In this document: piece by piece, positions 1 to 5,827 of the stretch
Layout: each line of letters begins with the position of its first letter
How positions within the stretch are numbered: position 1 is the stretch's first letter
From: CAYSSM01 sp964433905
GTDB lineage: Bacteria; Patescibacteriota; UBA1384; UBA12157; JAENIV01
Assembly: GCA_964433905.1 (NCBI GenBank)
Contig: CAYSSM010000021.1
Location: 1-10,844, forward strand
Length of the DNA: 10,844 bases
Reading direction: 5' to 3'
Notes under the pieces: model-generated
What the model was told of the DNA's origin: nothing
Seen by the model: the letters and a program-made list of their open reading frames with translations, nothing else
The model's database searches: none
Made by a program: the position numbers and the translations under genes

Positions 1-55
1 CTGCTAACGAGGTAGCTCCGCAAGGGGCTCGTGGGTTCGAATCCCACCCTCTCCG
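1..55 (+). tRNA. tRNA-Ser(GCT), 5' part cut off by window edge
   Basis: This is the 3' part of a class II tRNA. The window opens on the anticodon loop CTGCTAA (1-7), giving anticodon GCT, which reads AGC/AGU serine codons. The 3' anticodon-stem strand is at 8-12. The long variable arm at 13-30 has a 6-bp stem (AGCTCC/GGGGCT, one G-U pair) closed by a GCAA tetraloop, typical of tRNA-Ser. The T arm GTGGG-TTCGAAT-CCCAC spans 31-47, the 3' acceptor strand 48-54, and G55 is the discriminator, as usual for serine tRNAs. CCA is not encoded (TTT follows), so a CCA-adding enzyme is needed. The acceptor and D arms lie outside the window. Confidence 0.93.
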
Positions 56-58
56 TTT

Positions 59-115
59 ACCCTTCAGGGTGAGCCTTTCTGGGTGAACCCTGAGTGAATG
101 TAATGAGTCGAAGGG
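59..115. repeat. REP-like palindromic element downstream of tRNA-Ser
   Basis: Nested inverted repeats are visible: CCCTTC (60-65) pairs with GAAGGG (110-115), and CAGGGT (65-70) pairs with ACCCTG (87-92). The right half, CCCTGAGTGAA...GAGTCGAAGGG, shares the CTGAG-GAA...GTCGAAG core with the element near 8485-8500. A run of eight T (126-133) lies about 10 nt downstream, so the folded element could help end tRNA-Ser transcription, though the gap is long for a classical intrinsic terminator. Elements of this look are scattered between genes in many bacterial genomes; their mobilisation is unknown. Confidence 0.6.
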
Positions 116-131
116 CCACTATTAGTTTTTT

Positions 132-160
132 TTGACAACCGCCAGTTATGGCGGTATTTT
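132..160 (+). promoter_or_regulatory. Candidate promoter with inverted repeat in its spacer
   Basis: A perfect TTGACA (132-137) is followed after 17 nt by TATTTT (155-160, 4 of 6 matches to TATAAT). This would start RNA near 167 and give the deacetylase-like gene a leader of about 80 nt. The spacer is almost filled by a perfect 6-bp inverted repeat, ACCGCC-AGTTAT-GGCGGT (138-155). That repeat could be an operator, or, with the short ATTTTAAT tail, a weak terminator for the tRNA-Ser transcript. The two readings cannot be separated from sequence alone. Confidence 0.35.
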
Positions 161-176
161 AATATCACCACATATT

Positions 177-213
177 AAATTCCAAATTCAAAATTTCAAA
201 TTCCAAAAATTTG
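177..213. repeat. AT-rich heptad tandem repeat (AAATTCC type)
   Basis: Four consecutive 7-nt units, AAATTCC AAATTCA AAATTTC AAATTCC, occupy 177-204 and are followed by AAAAATTTG. No reading frame here looks like a protein; the reverse strand gives only the low-complexity peptide FLEFEILNLEF. Repeats of this kind are common spacer material in Patescibacteria genomes (recalled, not searched). It lies in the 5' leader region of the gene at 249. Confidence 0.6.
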
Positions 214-248
214 TATTTTTGTATTAATTCGTATCTCGTAGATAACTT

Positions 249-1142
249 ATGATCTTTCCTAATAATAAAAAATTTGCCTTTACGATTATTGACGATACCG
301 ATGGCGATATGGTTGAAAACACCAAGCCAGTTTATCAGCTGCTTTCTCGTTTGGGGTTTAAAACCACCAAAACCATTTGGGCTTTTAAGCCCCGTGACAG
401 ATTCAAGGGCATGGCTTTGGAAGATTATCATTATCGCCAATATATTAAAAAATTGCAGCGGGAGGGCTTTGAAATTGCTCTTCACAATGTCGGTTCAGGC
501 AAATTTAATCGGCAGGATGTTTTGGACGGTCTGGAAATTTTTCGTCAATTCATCGGTTTCTATCCTAAAATTCAGATAAATCATAGCCAAAACCGCGATA
601 GTATTTACTGGGGTATTAAGCGTTTTTCATTATTGAGACCATTTTGGCGTTTTTCTTATTTTAAGGGAGATGACCCGGAATCAATCTATTATTGGGGAGA
701 TTATCATAAAAAACACATTAAATTTACCAGAAATTTTACTTATCAAAATTTAAATACTCTTAAAGTTGATCCCTATATGCCGTATTCTGATAACCAAAAA
801 CCGTCAGCCAATTTTATCTTTAGCGCCTCCGAGGGGGCGGATGTTTCAAAATTTAATAAACTTTTGTCGGAAAAAAACATTGACGATCTTATTAAAGAAG
901 GCGGTGCGGCCATTATTTATACCCATTTTGCTTCCGGGTTTGTAAGGAACGGCCGAGTAGACAGACAATTTGAAAAACTTTTGATTTATTTGGCCCGTCT
1001 TGGCGGTTGGTATGCGCCGGCAGGAGATATACTAGAATTTTTACTGGCTCAAAAAAAGGATAAGTCAATTTTGCGAGGACAAAAAATAAATCTGGAACTC
1101 AAATGGTGTTGGGATAAAATAAAAGAAAAAATAGGTTTTTAG
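249..1142 (+). CDS. NodB-fold polysaccharide deacetylase-like protein
   Basis: A 297-aa soluble protein without signal peptide or membrane segment. The N-terminus runs a beta strand into IIDDTDG (13-19), placed like the metal- and catalysis-associated aspartates of CE4/NodB-fold deacetylases. GFEIALHN (73-80, H79) sits at the position of the usual H-x3-H motif, but the second His is not at its canonical place. NHSQNRDSIYWG (111-122) and IIYTHF (222-227, H226) could supply further ligands. The pattern DDTD...TTKT...EIALHN...NHxxNxxxxYWG matches, from memory, a family found in O-antigen and exopolysaccharide loci whose activity is not established. Removal of an acyl group from a lipid-linked or surface sugar is therefore an inference. 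No clear Shine-Dalgarno precedes the ATG. The TAG stop overlaps the convergent methyltransferase by 4 nt. The fold call is moderately sure; the substrate is unknown. Confidence 0.6.
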   Translation: MIFPNNKKFAFTIIDDTDGDMVENTKPVYQLLSRLGFKTTKTIWAFKPRDRFKGMALEDYHYRQYIKKLQREGFEIALHNVGSGKFNRQDVLDGLEIFRQFIGFYPKIQINHSQNRDSIYWGIKRFSLLRPFWRFSYFKGDDPESIYYWGDYHKKHIKFTRNFTYQNLNTLKVDPYMPYSDNQKPSANFIFSASEGADVSKFNKLLSEKNIDDLIKEGGAAIIYTHFASGFVRNGRVDRQFEKLLIYLARLGGWYAPAGDILEFLLAQKKDKSILRGQKINLELKWCWDKIKEKIGF

Positions 1143-1927
1143 TTTTTTCTTTGGCAAATCACGATTTTGGTTGAAGGTCCGGTTCGGCAAGTTAGAGCCA
1201 GAAATAACTCTAAAGGGTAAAAAAGAGGACCAAAGATATAACCTAAAAAATTAAACCTAATTAGGCTGTTTACTAATATAAACCAGTAAACTCTAAAAAA
1301 GTAATTTTGCGAGCAAACCGGCGCATTCATAAGAAAAAATATTGGCCTAATTTGTCTAATTTCGAAACGAGATTTGTCCAAAAGAGAGAATATTGTTTTT
1401 TGGCTCCGGCTGACTTGGTGTCGAGCTCTTCGAGTTTTTGAAGGAAGATTCCCTGAGAAAATAAAGATTCCCTTTGGCTTTAAAAGTTTGTGGGTATTTT
1501 TTAAAGCTTGATGATATTTTTTGTCATCAATAATATGATAGAGAATATCAAAGGCCGAAATAATATCAAATTTTCCTAGATTATTTGGTGCCGGTGCCGT
1601 TATATCTAACTTAAGGGTCTTAATATTGTGAAAAGTTTTTTTAATTTGTTTTAAGGCGTTGGAGCTAAAGTCGGAAGCGGTAATATTTTTAACTCCTAAA
1701 TTTTGCCATTCTTTGATATAAAAACCGCTGCCAGAACCCACATCCAAAACTTTTACTTGGTTAAAATTAATTTTTTCTAATAAAACAGCCCTGTTAAATA
1801 CTTTTTCTCGGACACGATACATCCAATAATTAAAAGGCAGCCCTAAACCAATATAACCGACTGTGGATAAGTCGGTTTTTTGATGTCTTTCTTGCCAATA
1901 AGTAGCTGCGTTAAAATTTTTATTCAT
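1139..1927 (-). CDS. Class I SAM-dependent methyltransferase
   Basis: A 262-aa protein with a Rossmann-type SAM domain. Motif I is VLDVGSGSGF (60-69); D86 in ITASDFS would bind the SAM ribose hydroxyls, LDIT (107-110) lies in the motif II region, and FDIISAFDILYHI (120-132) forms the motif III/IV strand and helix. ALKNTHKLLKPKGIFIF (141-157) is the usual post-IV helix and beta-5. The C-terminal part (about 209-247) is strongly hydrophobic and may attach to the membrane, fitting a polyisoprenyl-linked or envelope substrate, though the acceptor cannot be read from sequence. It is transcribed away from the glycan operon and converges on the deacetylase-like gene with a 4-nt overlap, leaving no room for a terminator between them. 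A good promoter lies just upstream, so close that the message would be almost leaderless. The class is sure; the target is not. Confidence 0.85.
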   Translation of the reverse strand: MNKNFNAATYWQERHQKTDLSTVGYIGLGLPFNYWMYRVREKVFNRAVLLEKINFNQVKVLDVGSGSGFYIKEWQNLGVKNITASDFSSNALKQIKKTFHNIKTLKLDITAPAPNNLGKFDIISAFDILYHIIDDKKYHQALKNTHKLLKPKGIFIFSGNLPSKTRRARHQVSRSQKTIFSLLDKSRFEIRQIRPIFFLMNAPVCSQNYFFRVYWFILVNSLIRFNFLGYIFGPLFYPLELFLALTCRTGPSTKIVICQRKN

Positions 1928-1942
1928 CGTCTTAATAGAAAA

Positions 1943-1972
1943 ATTATACTACTATTCTTGAAAATTTAACAA
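1943..1972 (-). promoter_or_regulatory. Promoter of the methyltransferase gene
   Basis: Read on the - strand, TTGTTA (1972-1967) and a perfect TATAAT (1948-1943) are separated by 18 nt. Transcription would start near 1936, leaving only about 8-9 nt before the ATG at 1927. No Shine-Dalgarno fits in that leader, so translation would be near-leaderless. The -35 box lies inside the tRNA-Arg promoter on the opposite strand. Confidence 0.65.
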
Positions 1973-1986
1973 AAATTTGATAAACT
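1958..1986 (+). promoter_or_regulatory. Candidate promoter of tRNA-Arg and possibly the glycan operon
   Basis: TTGAAA (1958-1963) and TAAACT (1981-1986) are separated by 17 nt, each with partial agreement to the sigma-70 consensus. Initiation would fall near 1993, about 15 nt before the mature tRNA. No terminator lies between the tRNA and the flippase at 2100, so the same promoter could also drive the flippase operon. It interleaves with the divergent methyltransferase promoter. Confidence 0.45.
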
Positions 1987-2007
1987 TTATGGGAGAAAAA
2001 ACATTCT

Positions 2008-2083
2008 GCGCCCGTAGCTCAGCGGATAGAGCGTGTGCTTGCGGAGCACAAGGTCACAGGTTCAAATCCTGTTGGGCGCGCCA
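2008..2083 (+). tRNA. tRNA-Arg(GCG)
   Basis: A complete 76-nt class I tRNA. The acceptor strand GCGCCCG pairs with TGGGCGC (2073-2079; one G-U pair). The D arm is GCTC-AGCGGATA-GAGC. The anticodon stem TGTGC/GCACA encloses loop TTGCGGA, giving anticodon GCG, which reads CGC and CGU arginine codons. The T arm is ACAGG-TTCAAAT-CCTGT. The discriminator is G2080 and CCA is encoded (2081-2083), unlike the tRNA-Ser at the left edge. Most bacteria read CGN with an ACG anticodon deaminated to inosine, so G at position 34 is uncommon. The flippase gene begins 16 nt after the CCA. Confidence 0.96.
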
Positions 2084-2099
2084 TTTTTAATGTTAATTC

Positions 2100-3554
2100 A
2101 TGTCTCTAACCAGAAAAGTTGCTTACAATACAATTATCCAAGTGGCAGGGAAGGTCGTTACAACACTGATCTCCCTTTTTTTGGTTGCCGCTTTAACTCG
2201 TTATTTAGGGGTGGCCGGTTACGGCCAATATACGACCATTTTTGCCTATACGCAATTTTTTGCCGTTTTGGCGGATTTTGGATTTTTTTGGTTTTTAGTC
2301 AGAGAAATTTCCAAGCCGCAGGCCGATACCAATAAAATTACCAGCAATGTTTTAACTTTCCGTTCAATCATTGCCGCCAGCATATTTTTAATTTCATTCT
2401 TGATCGGCCTGTTAATCCCGCAATATAACGATTTTCGCTTGGGCATTGGCATCGCCGCCGCCGCCAGTTTTTGGATGACTTTAAACGGCACTTATGTTGG
2501 TATTTTTCAAAATAAATTGAGAATGGACAAAGCGGCCCTAACCGATATTTTGGGCCGGATTGTAATCTTAGGCATTATCCTTTGGCAGATTAAAGGCGGA
2601 GCGGATCTTAACCATATCTTATGGGCTTATTTTGCCGGCAATTTAGTTAATTTTATCTTTAGCGCCTATTTAGGCCGAATTTATCTTCATTTTAGACCTG
2701 CTTTTGACTTTTCTTACTGGAAAAAAATATTTTGGGAGTGTCTGCCGATTGCCGCGGTTTCGATTCTTAGCCTTATTTACTTTAAAATTGATACAGTGAT
2801 GTTGTCACTTTTGAAAACTCCGGTAGATGTGGGCATTTACGGACCGCCGTATAAAGTGGTTGAAATTCTCGTTTTACTGCCGGCAATTTTTATGGGAAAT
2901 GTTTTTCCGATTATTACTCGTTATATCTACGATAAAGACGCGCGGCTGCAGCCGGCTTTTCAGAAAGCTTTTGATTTTTTGGTAATTTTGGCAGTACCAA
3001 TTGTAATTGGCGTGGTAATGCTGGCTACTCGTATTATCCAAATTGTAGCTGGGCCGGAATTTGTTGCCGCTCACACTTTTGGTCCGATATGGGGCTTTTC
3101 AGCAACTTCGGCTTTTTCGTTGCAAATCTTAATTTTTGCCGTTGGTATTTCTTTTTTATCTCATCTTTTTGGATACACTATTATCGCGCTGGGAAAACAA
3201 AGAAAACTCATCTGGCCCAATTTATTTTTAGTTATTTTCAACATTGCTTTTAACCTTATTTTGATTCCCAAAATATCATATATCGGCGCCGCGATAGTAA
3301 CTGTTATAACCGAGATTTTTGTTATTTTGCTCTATTATTTGGTTATGAAACGCTATATGGAGATCGCAATTTATTTAAAAACCTTGTGGAAAGCTCTTTT
3401 TGCTGGTATAATTTTAGGTCTCATCCTTTACCTGCTAAAATTTATGAGTTTGTGGTTTTTGCTGCCGATTGGAGCATTTGGTTATTTGGCGGCTTTATGG
3501 CTGGTAAGAGGTATTTCCAAGCAAATGATTTCAGAGGTGGTTAGAGGAAAATAA
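2100..3554 (+). CDS. Wzx-type polysaccharide flippase (MOP superfamily)
   Basis: A 484-aa, very hydrophobic protein of about 14 membrane helices, the usual size for Wzx/RfbX flippases, which move undecaprenyl-linked oligosaccharides from the inner to the outer face of the cytoplasmic membrane. Family hallmarks are the first helix, then LTRYLGVAGYGQY (32-44), ADFGFFWFLVREI (58-70), and the mid-protein YFKIDTVMLSLL followed by VGIYGPPYKVVE (around D231), which resembles the 'iD..ml......vGiY..a.ki.e' pattern of Polysacc_synt proteins. No Shine-Dalgarno is seen in the 16 nt between the tRNA-Arg CCA and the ATG, so the gene probably depends on processing of a tRNA-mRNA transcript or on near-leaderless initiation. 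It ends 4 nt before the first GT4 gene, clearly the same operon. The family is sure; the exported glycan is unknown. Confidence 0.9.
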   Translation: MSLTRKVAYNTIIQVAGKVVTTLISLFLVAALTRYLGVAGYGQYTTIFAYTQFFAVLADFGFFWFLVREISKPQADTNKITSNVLTFRSIIAASIFLISFLIGLLIPQYNDFRLGIGIAAAASFWMTLNGTYVGIFQNKLRMDKAALTDILGRIVILGIILWQIKGGADLNHILWAYFAGNLVNFIFSAYLGRIYLHFRPAFDFSYWKKIFWECLPIAAVSILSLIYFKIDTVMLSLLKTPVDVGIYGPPYKVVEILVLLPAIFMGNVFPIITRYIYDKDARLQPAFQKAFDFLVILAVPIVIGVVMLATRIIQIVAGPEFVAAHTFGPIWGFSATSAFSLQILIFAVGISFLSHLFGYTIIALGKQRKLIWPNLFLVIFNIAFNLILIPKISYIGAAIVTVITEIFVILLYYLVMKRYMEIAIYLKTLWKALFAGIILGLILYLLKFMSLWFLLPIGAFGYLAALWLVRGISKQMISEVVRGK

Positions 3555-3558
3555 AACT

Positions 3559-4653
3559 ATGAAAATTGCGATAGATACACAGACCACTTTGGGTCAAAAA
3601 TCTGGATTCGGGTTTTACGTCAAGAATTTAGTCGAGGCGTTAACTAAAATTGATCCTAAAAACGACTATATTCTAATTGCGCCTACGAGTGAAAAAGATT
3701 TTTCGGCGCCGAAGCGTTGGTGGTGGGATCAAGTTATTTTTCCCCGCCGCGGCAGGCTTGCCAAAGTTGATATTCTTCATCAACCATGTTTTTCGGCGCC
3801 GCTTTTTTATAAGGGCAAGGTTGTCGTTACTTGTCACGATTTAATTTCCGTTTTTTTCCCTGAAAATCTACCTATTTTTGCGCGATTTTTCTATGCTCGC
3901 TGGATGCCTTTTTCATATCGAAGAGCTGATTTTTTAATTGCCGATTCGGAACATACCAAAAAAGACATTATGTCTCTTCTCAAGATTCCTGAAAGTAAAA
4001 TTCGGGTTATTCATTTGGCCGTTGCCAAAGAGTTTAGACCGATTAAATCAACAAAAATTCTTAAAAGGATTAGAAGCAAGTATCAAACCGGAGAAAGATA
4101 TTTCCTTCATGTGGGCACATTGGAGCCGCGCAAAAATTTACCTTTTTTAGTCAGAGCTTTTGCTCTGGCTGTAAGAGATGGCGTTACTGAAAATTTAGTC
4201 ATTACCGGAAAAAAGGGCTGGTACTATGAGGATTTATTCACTTTAGTCAAAGACCTTAATCTTAAAGACAAAGTTATTTTTACTGGTTACGCTGACGAAA
4301 AAGATTTGCCGGCTCTATATTCTGGAGCTACAGCGCTGATTTTTCCTTCTTTGTATGAGGGCTTTGGCCTGCCGCCCCTGGAAGCCATGGCTTGCGGCAC
4401 ACCGGTCATTTCTTCTAGCACCTCATCTTTACCCGAAGTCGTTGGCAAAGCAGGCATTCTTATTCCGCCAAAAGACGAGAGATTATGGGCAAAAAATATC
4501 GTAAAAATCTCAAAAGATAACCGTCTTGCGCGCACACTAAGCCAAATGGGTTTGCGGCAAGCAAAAAAATTTTCTTGGCAAGAAACAGCTCAAAAGACCA
4601 TCGAAGTTTATAAAGAGGTGATGGCCACACCAATAACTAATCTTAGCGAATAA
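3559..4653 (+). CDS. GT4-family glycosyltransferase (first of three)
   Basis: A 364-aa GT-B fold retaining glycosyltransferase that would act on the cytoplasmic membrane face and transfer a sugar from an NDP-sugar to a lipid-linked acceptor. The N-terminal domain opens with MKIAIDTQ and a glycine-rich loop (KSGFGFY), and carries the HDLISVFFPENLP segment typical of this mannosyltransferase-like group. The C-terminal donor domain has LHVGTLEPRKN (183-193, with the phosphate-binding R/K) and the EX7E motif E267-GFGLPPL-E275, followed by ACGTPVISS. AGAGGA (3543-3548) lies 10 nt before the ATG, a good ribosome site inside the end of the flippase gene. It resembles the next gene in motif order, length and start (MKIAID), suggesting an old duplication. 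The donor sugar cannot be told from sequence. Confidence 0.92.
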   Translation: MKIAIDTQTTLGQKSGFGFYVKNLVEALTKIDPKNDYILIAPTSEKDFSAPKRWWWDQVIFPRRGRLAKVDILHQPCFSAPLFYKGKVVVTCHDLISVFFPENLPIFARFFYARWMPFSYRRADFLIADSEHTKKDIMSLLKIPESKIRVIHLAVAKEFRPIKSTKILKRIRSKYQTGERYFLHVGTLEPRKNLPFLVRAFALAVRDGVTENLVITGKKGWYYEDLFTLVKDLNLKDKVIFTGYADEKDLPALYSGATALIFPSLYEGFGLPPLEAMACGTPVISSSTSSLPEVVGKAGILIPPKDERLWAKNIVKISKDNRLARTLSQMGLRQAKKFSWQETAQKTIEVYKEVMATPITNLSE

Positions 4654-4676
4654 CGAATAAAATTGTATTAGTTATT
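4632..4676. repeat. AT-rich inverted repeat across the end of the first GT4 gene
   Basis: AATAACTAAT (4632-4641) and ATTAGTTATT (4667-4676) are perfect 10-bp inverted copies with a 25-nt loop that contains the TAA stop and the direct repeat CGAATAA. The arms are purely AT-rich apart from one base pair and no T-run follows, so it is a poor terminator. It looks like spacer repeat material that entered the last codons (ITNLSE) of the gene. Confidence 0.35.
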
Positions 4677-4705
4677 AGTTTAAATTTGTTATAAGTGAGG
4701 AGTTT

Positions 4706-5827
4706 ATGAAAATTGCCATTGACGCTTCAAGAGCCATTAACGAGAAAGCCGGTATTGGCCGTTACTCCCGTGAATTAGTCAAAAATTTAATAAAAATTGA
4801 TCAAAAAAATCAATATCTTTTAATTTTTTCTTACTTTCGGACCAGTTTAGCCAAAGAAAGATTAATTAAGACTTTTGAAACTGAAAACACGGAAATCAAA
4901 GTCTTAAAAATTCCCGGAAACATTAAAGAAAAAATCTGGGGTTGGAGATTACCGGTTTTAAATAATATGGTTAAAGATTGCGATCTCTTTTTTGCTCCCA
5001 GCTTTTTTGAAGTAAATTTAGGCCTTAAAATCCCGCAAATTGTGACCATCAACGATATGACAACTTTTTTATTTACCTCTCATCGGGGTAAAGACATATC
5101 ATATCGCTTAAATAAAAGGACGCGCCAAGCCTGCCAAAAAGCCAAAAAAATCATTGCCATTTCCGAGTCAACCAAAAACGATTTAATTAAAATTTTAAAA
5201 ATTTCGCCAAATAAAATAAAGGTTATTTATCCGGGGAATACGACTTTCAAAAAATCCGGCAATCTGCCTCCCGCTTTAAAATCGAAATCATATATTTTAT
5301 TTGTCGGTACTATCGAGCCGCGAAAAAATTTAACTGGTCTATTCAAAGCTTACGCATTGCTGCCGCCGGCAATGCAAGCAAAATATCCTTTAGCTATTGT
5401 GGGGGCGGCAGGTTGGAATACGGGTGAAACATTAAAGGTTTACAACGCCTTGAAATTAGAAGGTAAAGTGAAGTTTTTGGGTTTTCTAAGCGATGAAAAA
5501 TTGGCTAAAATTTATCAAGAAGCGGCCGTTTTTGTCTATCCGTCTTTGTACGAAGGTTTTGGCTTTCCGGTTTTAGAAGCGCTTTCATTTGGAGTGCCGG
5601 TGGTTGCTTCAAAAATTTCCTCCTTGCCGGAAGTGGCAGGTAATGCCGGAATACTTATTGATCCCCTCAATCCAAAATCGATTACTAAAGCCATACAGCG
5701 GTTTTTAGAAGGTAAATTTGAACAGGAAAAGGCGAAAAAATTGGGTCCGTTGCAGGCAAAGAAATTTACTTGGGAAAAAACCGCCAAAGAAACTATCAAA
5801 TTATTTAATGAGGTGGTTAATGGCTAA
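4706..5827 (+). CDS. GT4-family glycosyltransferase (second of three)
   Basis: A 373-aa GT-B retaining glycosyltransferase with the same plan as the preceding gene. It has MKIAIDASRAINEKAGIGRY at the start, INDMTTFLF replacing the HDL segment of its neighbour, FVGTIEPRKN (199-208) at the start of the donor domain, and an intact EX7E motif (E283-GFGFPVL-E291) followed by SFGVPVVAS and SSLPEVAG. It should act in the cytoplasm on a lipid-linked glycan, adding a later or different sugar than its neighbour. GAGGAG (4697-4702) just upstream is a strong ribosome site with rather short spacing. It is 52 nt from the previous gene, and its last 8 nt overlap the next gene, implying translational coupling. 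The family is sure; specificity is unknown. Confidence 0.92.
   Translation: MKIAIDASRAINEKAGIGRYSRELVKNLIKIDQKNQYLLIFSYFRTSLAKERLIKTFETENTEIKVLKIPGNIKEKIWGWRLPVLNNMVKDCDLFFAPSFFEVNLGLKIPQIVTINDMTTFLFTSHRGKDISYRLNKRTRQACQKAKKIIAISESTKNDLIKILKISPNKIKVIYPGNTTFKKSGNLPPALKSKSYILFVGTIEPRKNLTGLFKAYALLPPAMQAKYPLAIVGAAGWNTGETLKVYNALKLEGKVKFLGFLSDEKLAKIYQEAAVFVYPSLYEGFGFPVLEALSFGVPVVASKISSLPEVAGNAGILIDPLNPKSITKAIQRFLEGKFEQEKAKKLGPLQAKKFTWEKTAKETIKLFNEVVNG
5810..5816 (+). promoter_or_regulatory. Ribosome binding site fixing the start of the third GT4
   Basis: GAGGTGG lies just before the ATG at 5820, inside the coding end of the second GT4 gene. It supports 5820 as the true start over the in-frame upstream TTG (5718) and ATG (5808). 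Codons before 5820 encode only a basic, low-complexity stretch read out of frame from the preceding gene. Confidence 0.6.

Noticed and set aside
177..213. CRISPR-like array
   Set aside because: The repeat units are only 7 nt with no spacers, and no cas genes are present.
165..485. Minus-strand reading frame of 106 codons ending in the AAATTCC repeat
   Set aside because: It lies antisense to the deacetylase-like gene. Its C-terminus (FLEFEILNLEF) is only a translation of the heptad repeat, and no domain is recognisable.
2008..2083. tRNA-Arg as an integration site for a genomic island carrying the glycan genes
   Set aside because: No integrase is present and no second copy of the tRNA 3' end (CCTGTTGGGCGCGCCA) is seen in the window. 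A distant att site outside cannot be excluded.
2033..2335. Plus-strand frame starting inside tRNA-Arg
   Set aside because: It begins within the tRNA and overlaps the flippase in another frame, with Cys/Arg-rich random-looking sequence.
4632..4676. Inverted repeat at the end of the first GT4 as an intrinsic terminator
   Set aside because: The stem is nearly all A-T, the loop is 25 nt, no U-run follows, and the next gene appears to be in the same operon.
4690..4706. TATAAG before the second GT4 as a -10 box
   Set aside because: A start from it would fall inside or after the GAGGAG ribosome site and remove it, and no -35 is at the right distance.
5718..5819. N-terminal extension of the third GT4 from TTG 5718
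   Set aside because: The 34 extra residues are an out-of-frame reading of the second GT4 gene. The GT-B fold starts at MAKPILAI (ATG 5820), which has GAGGTGG just upstream.
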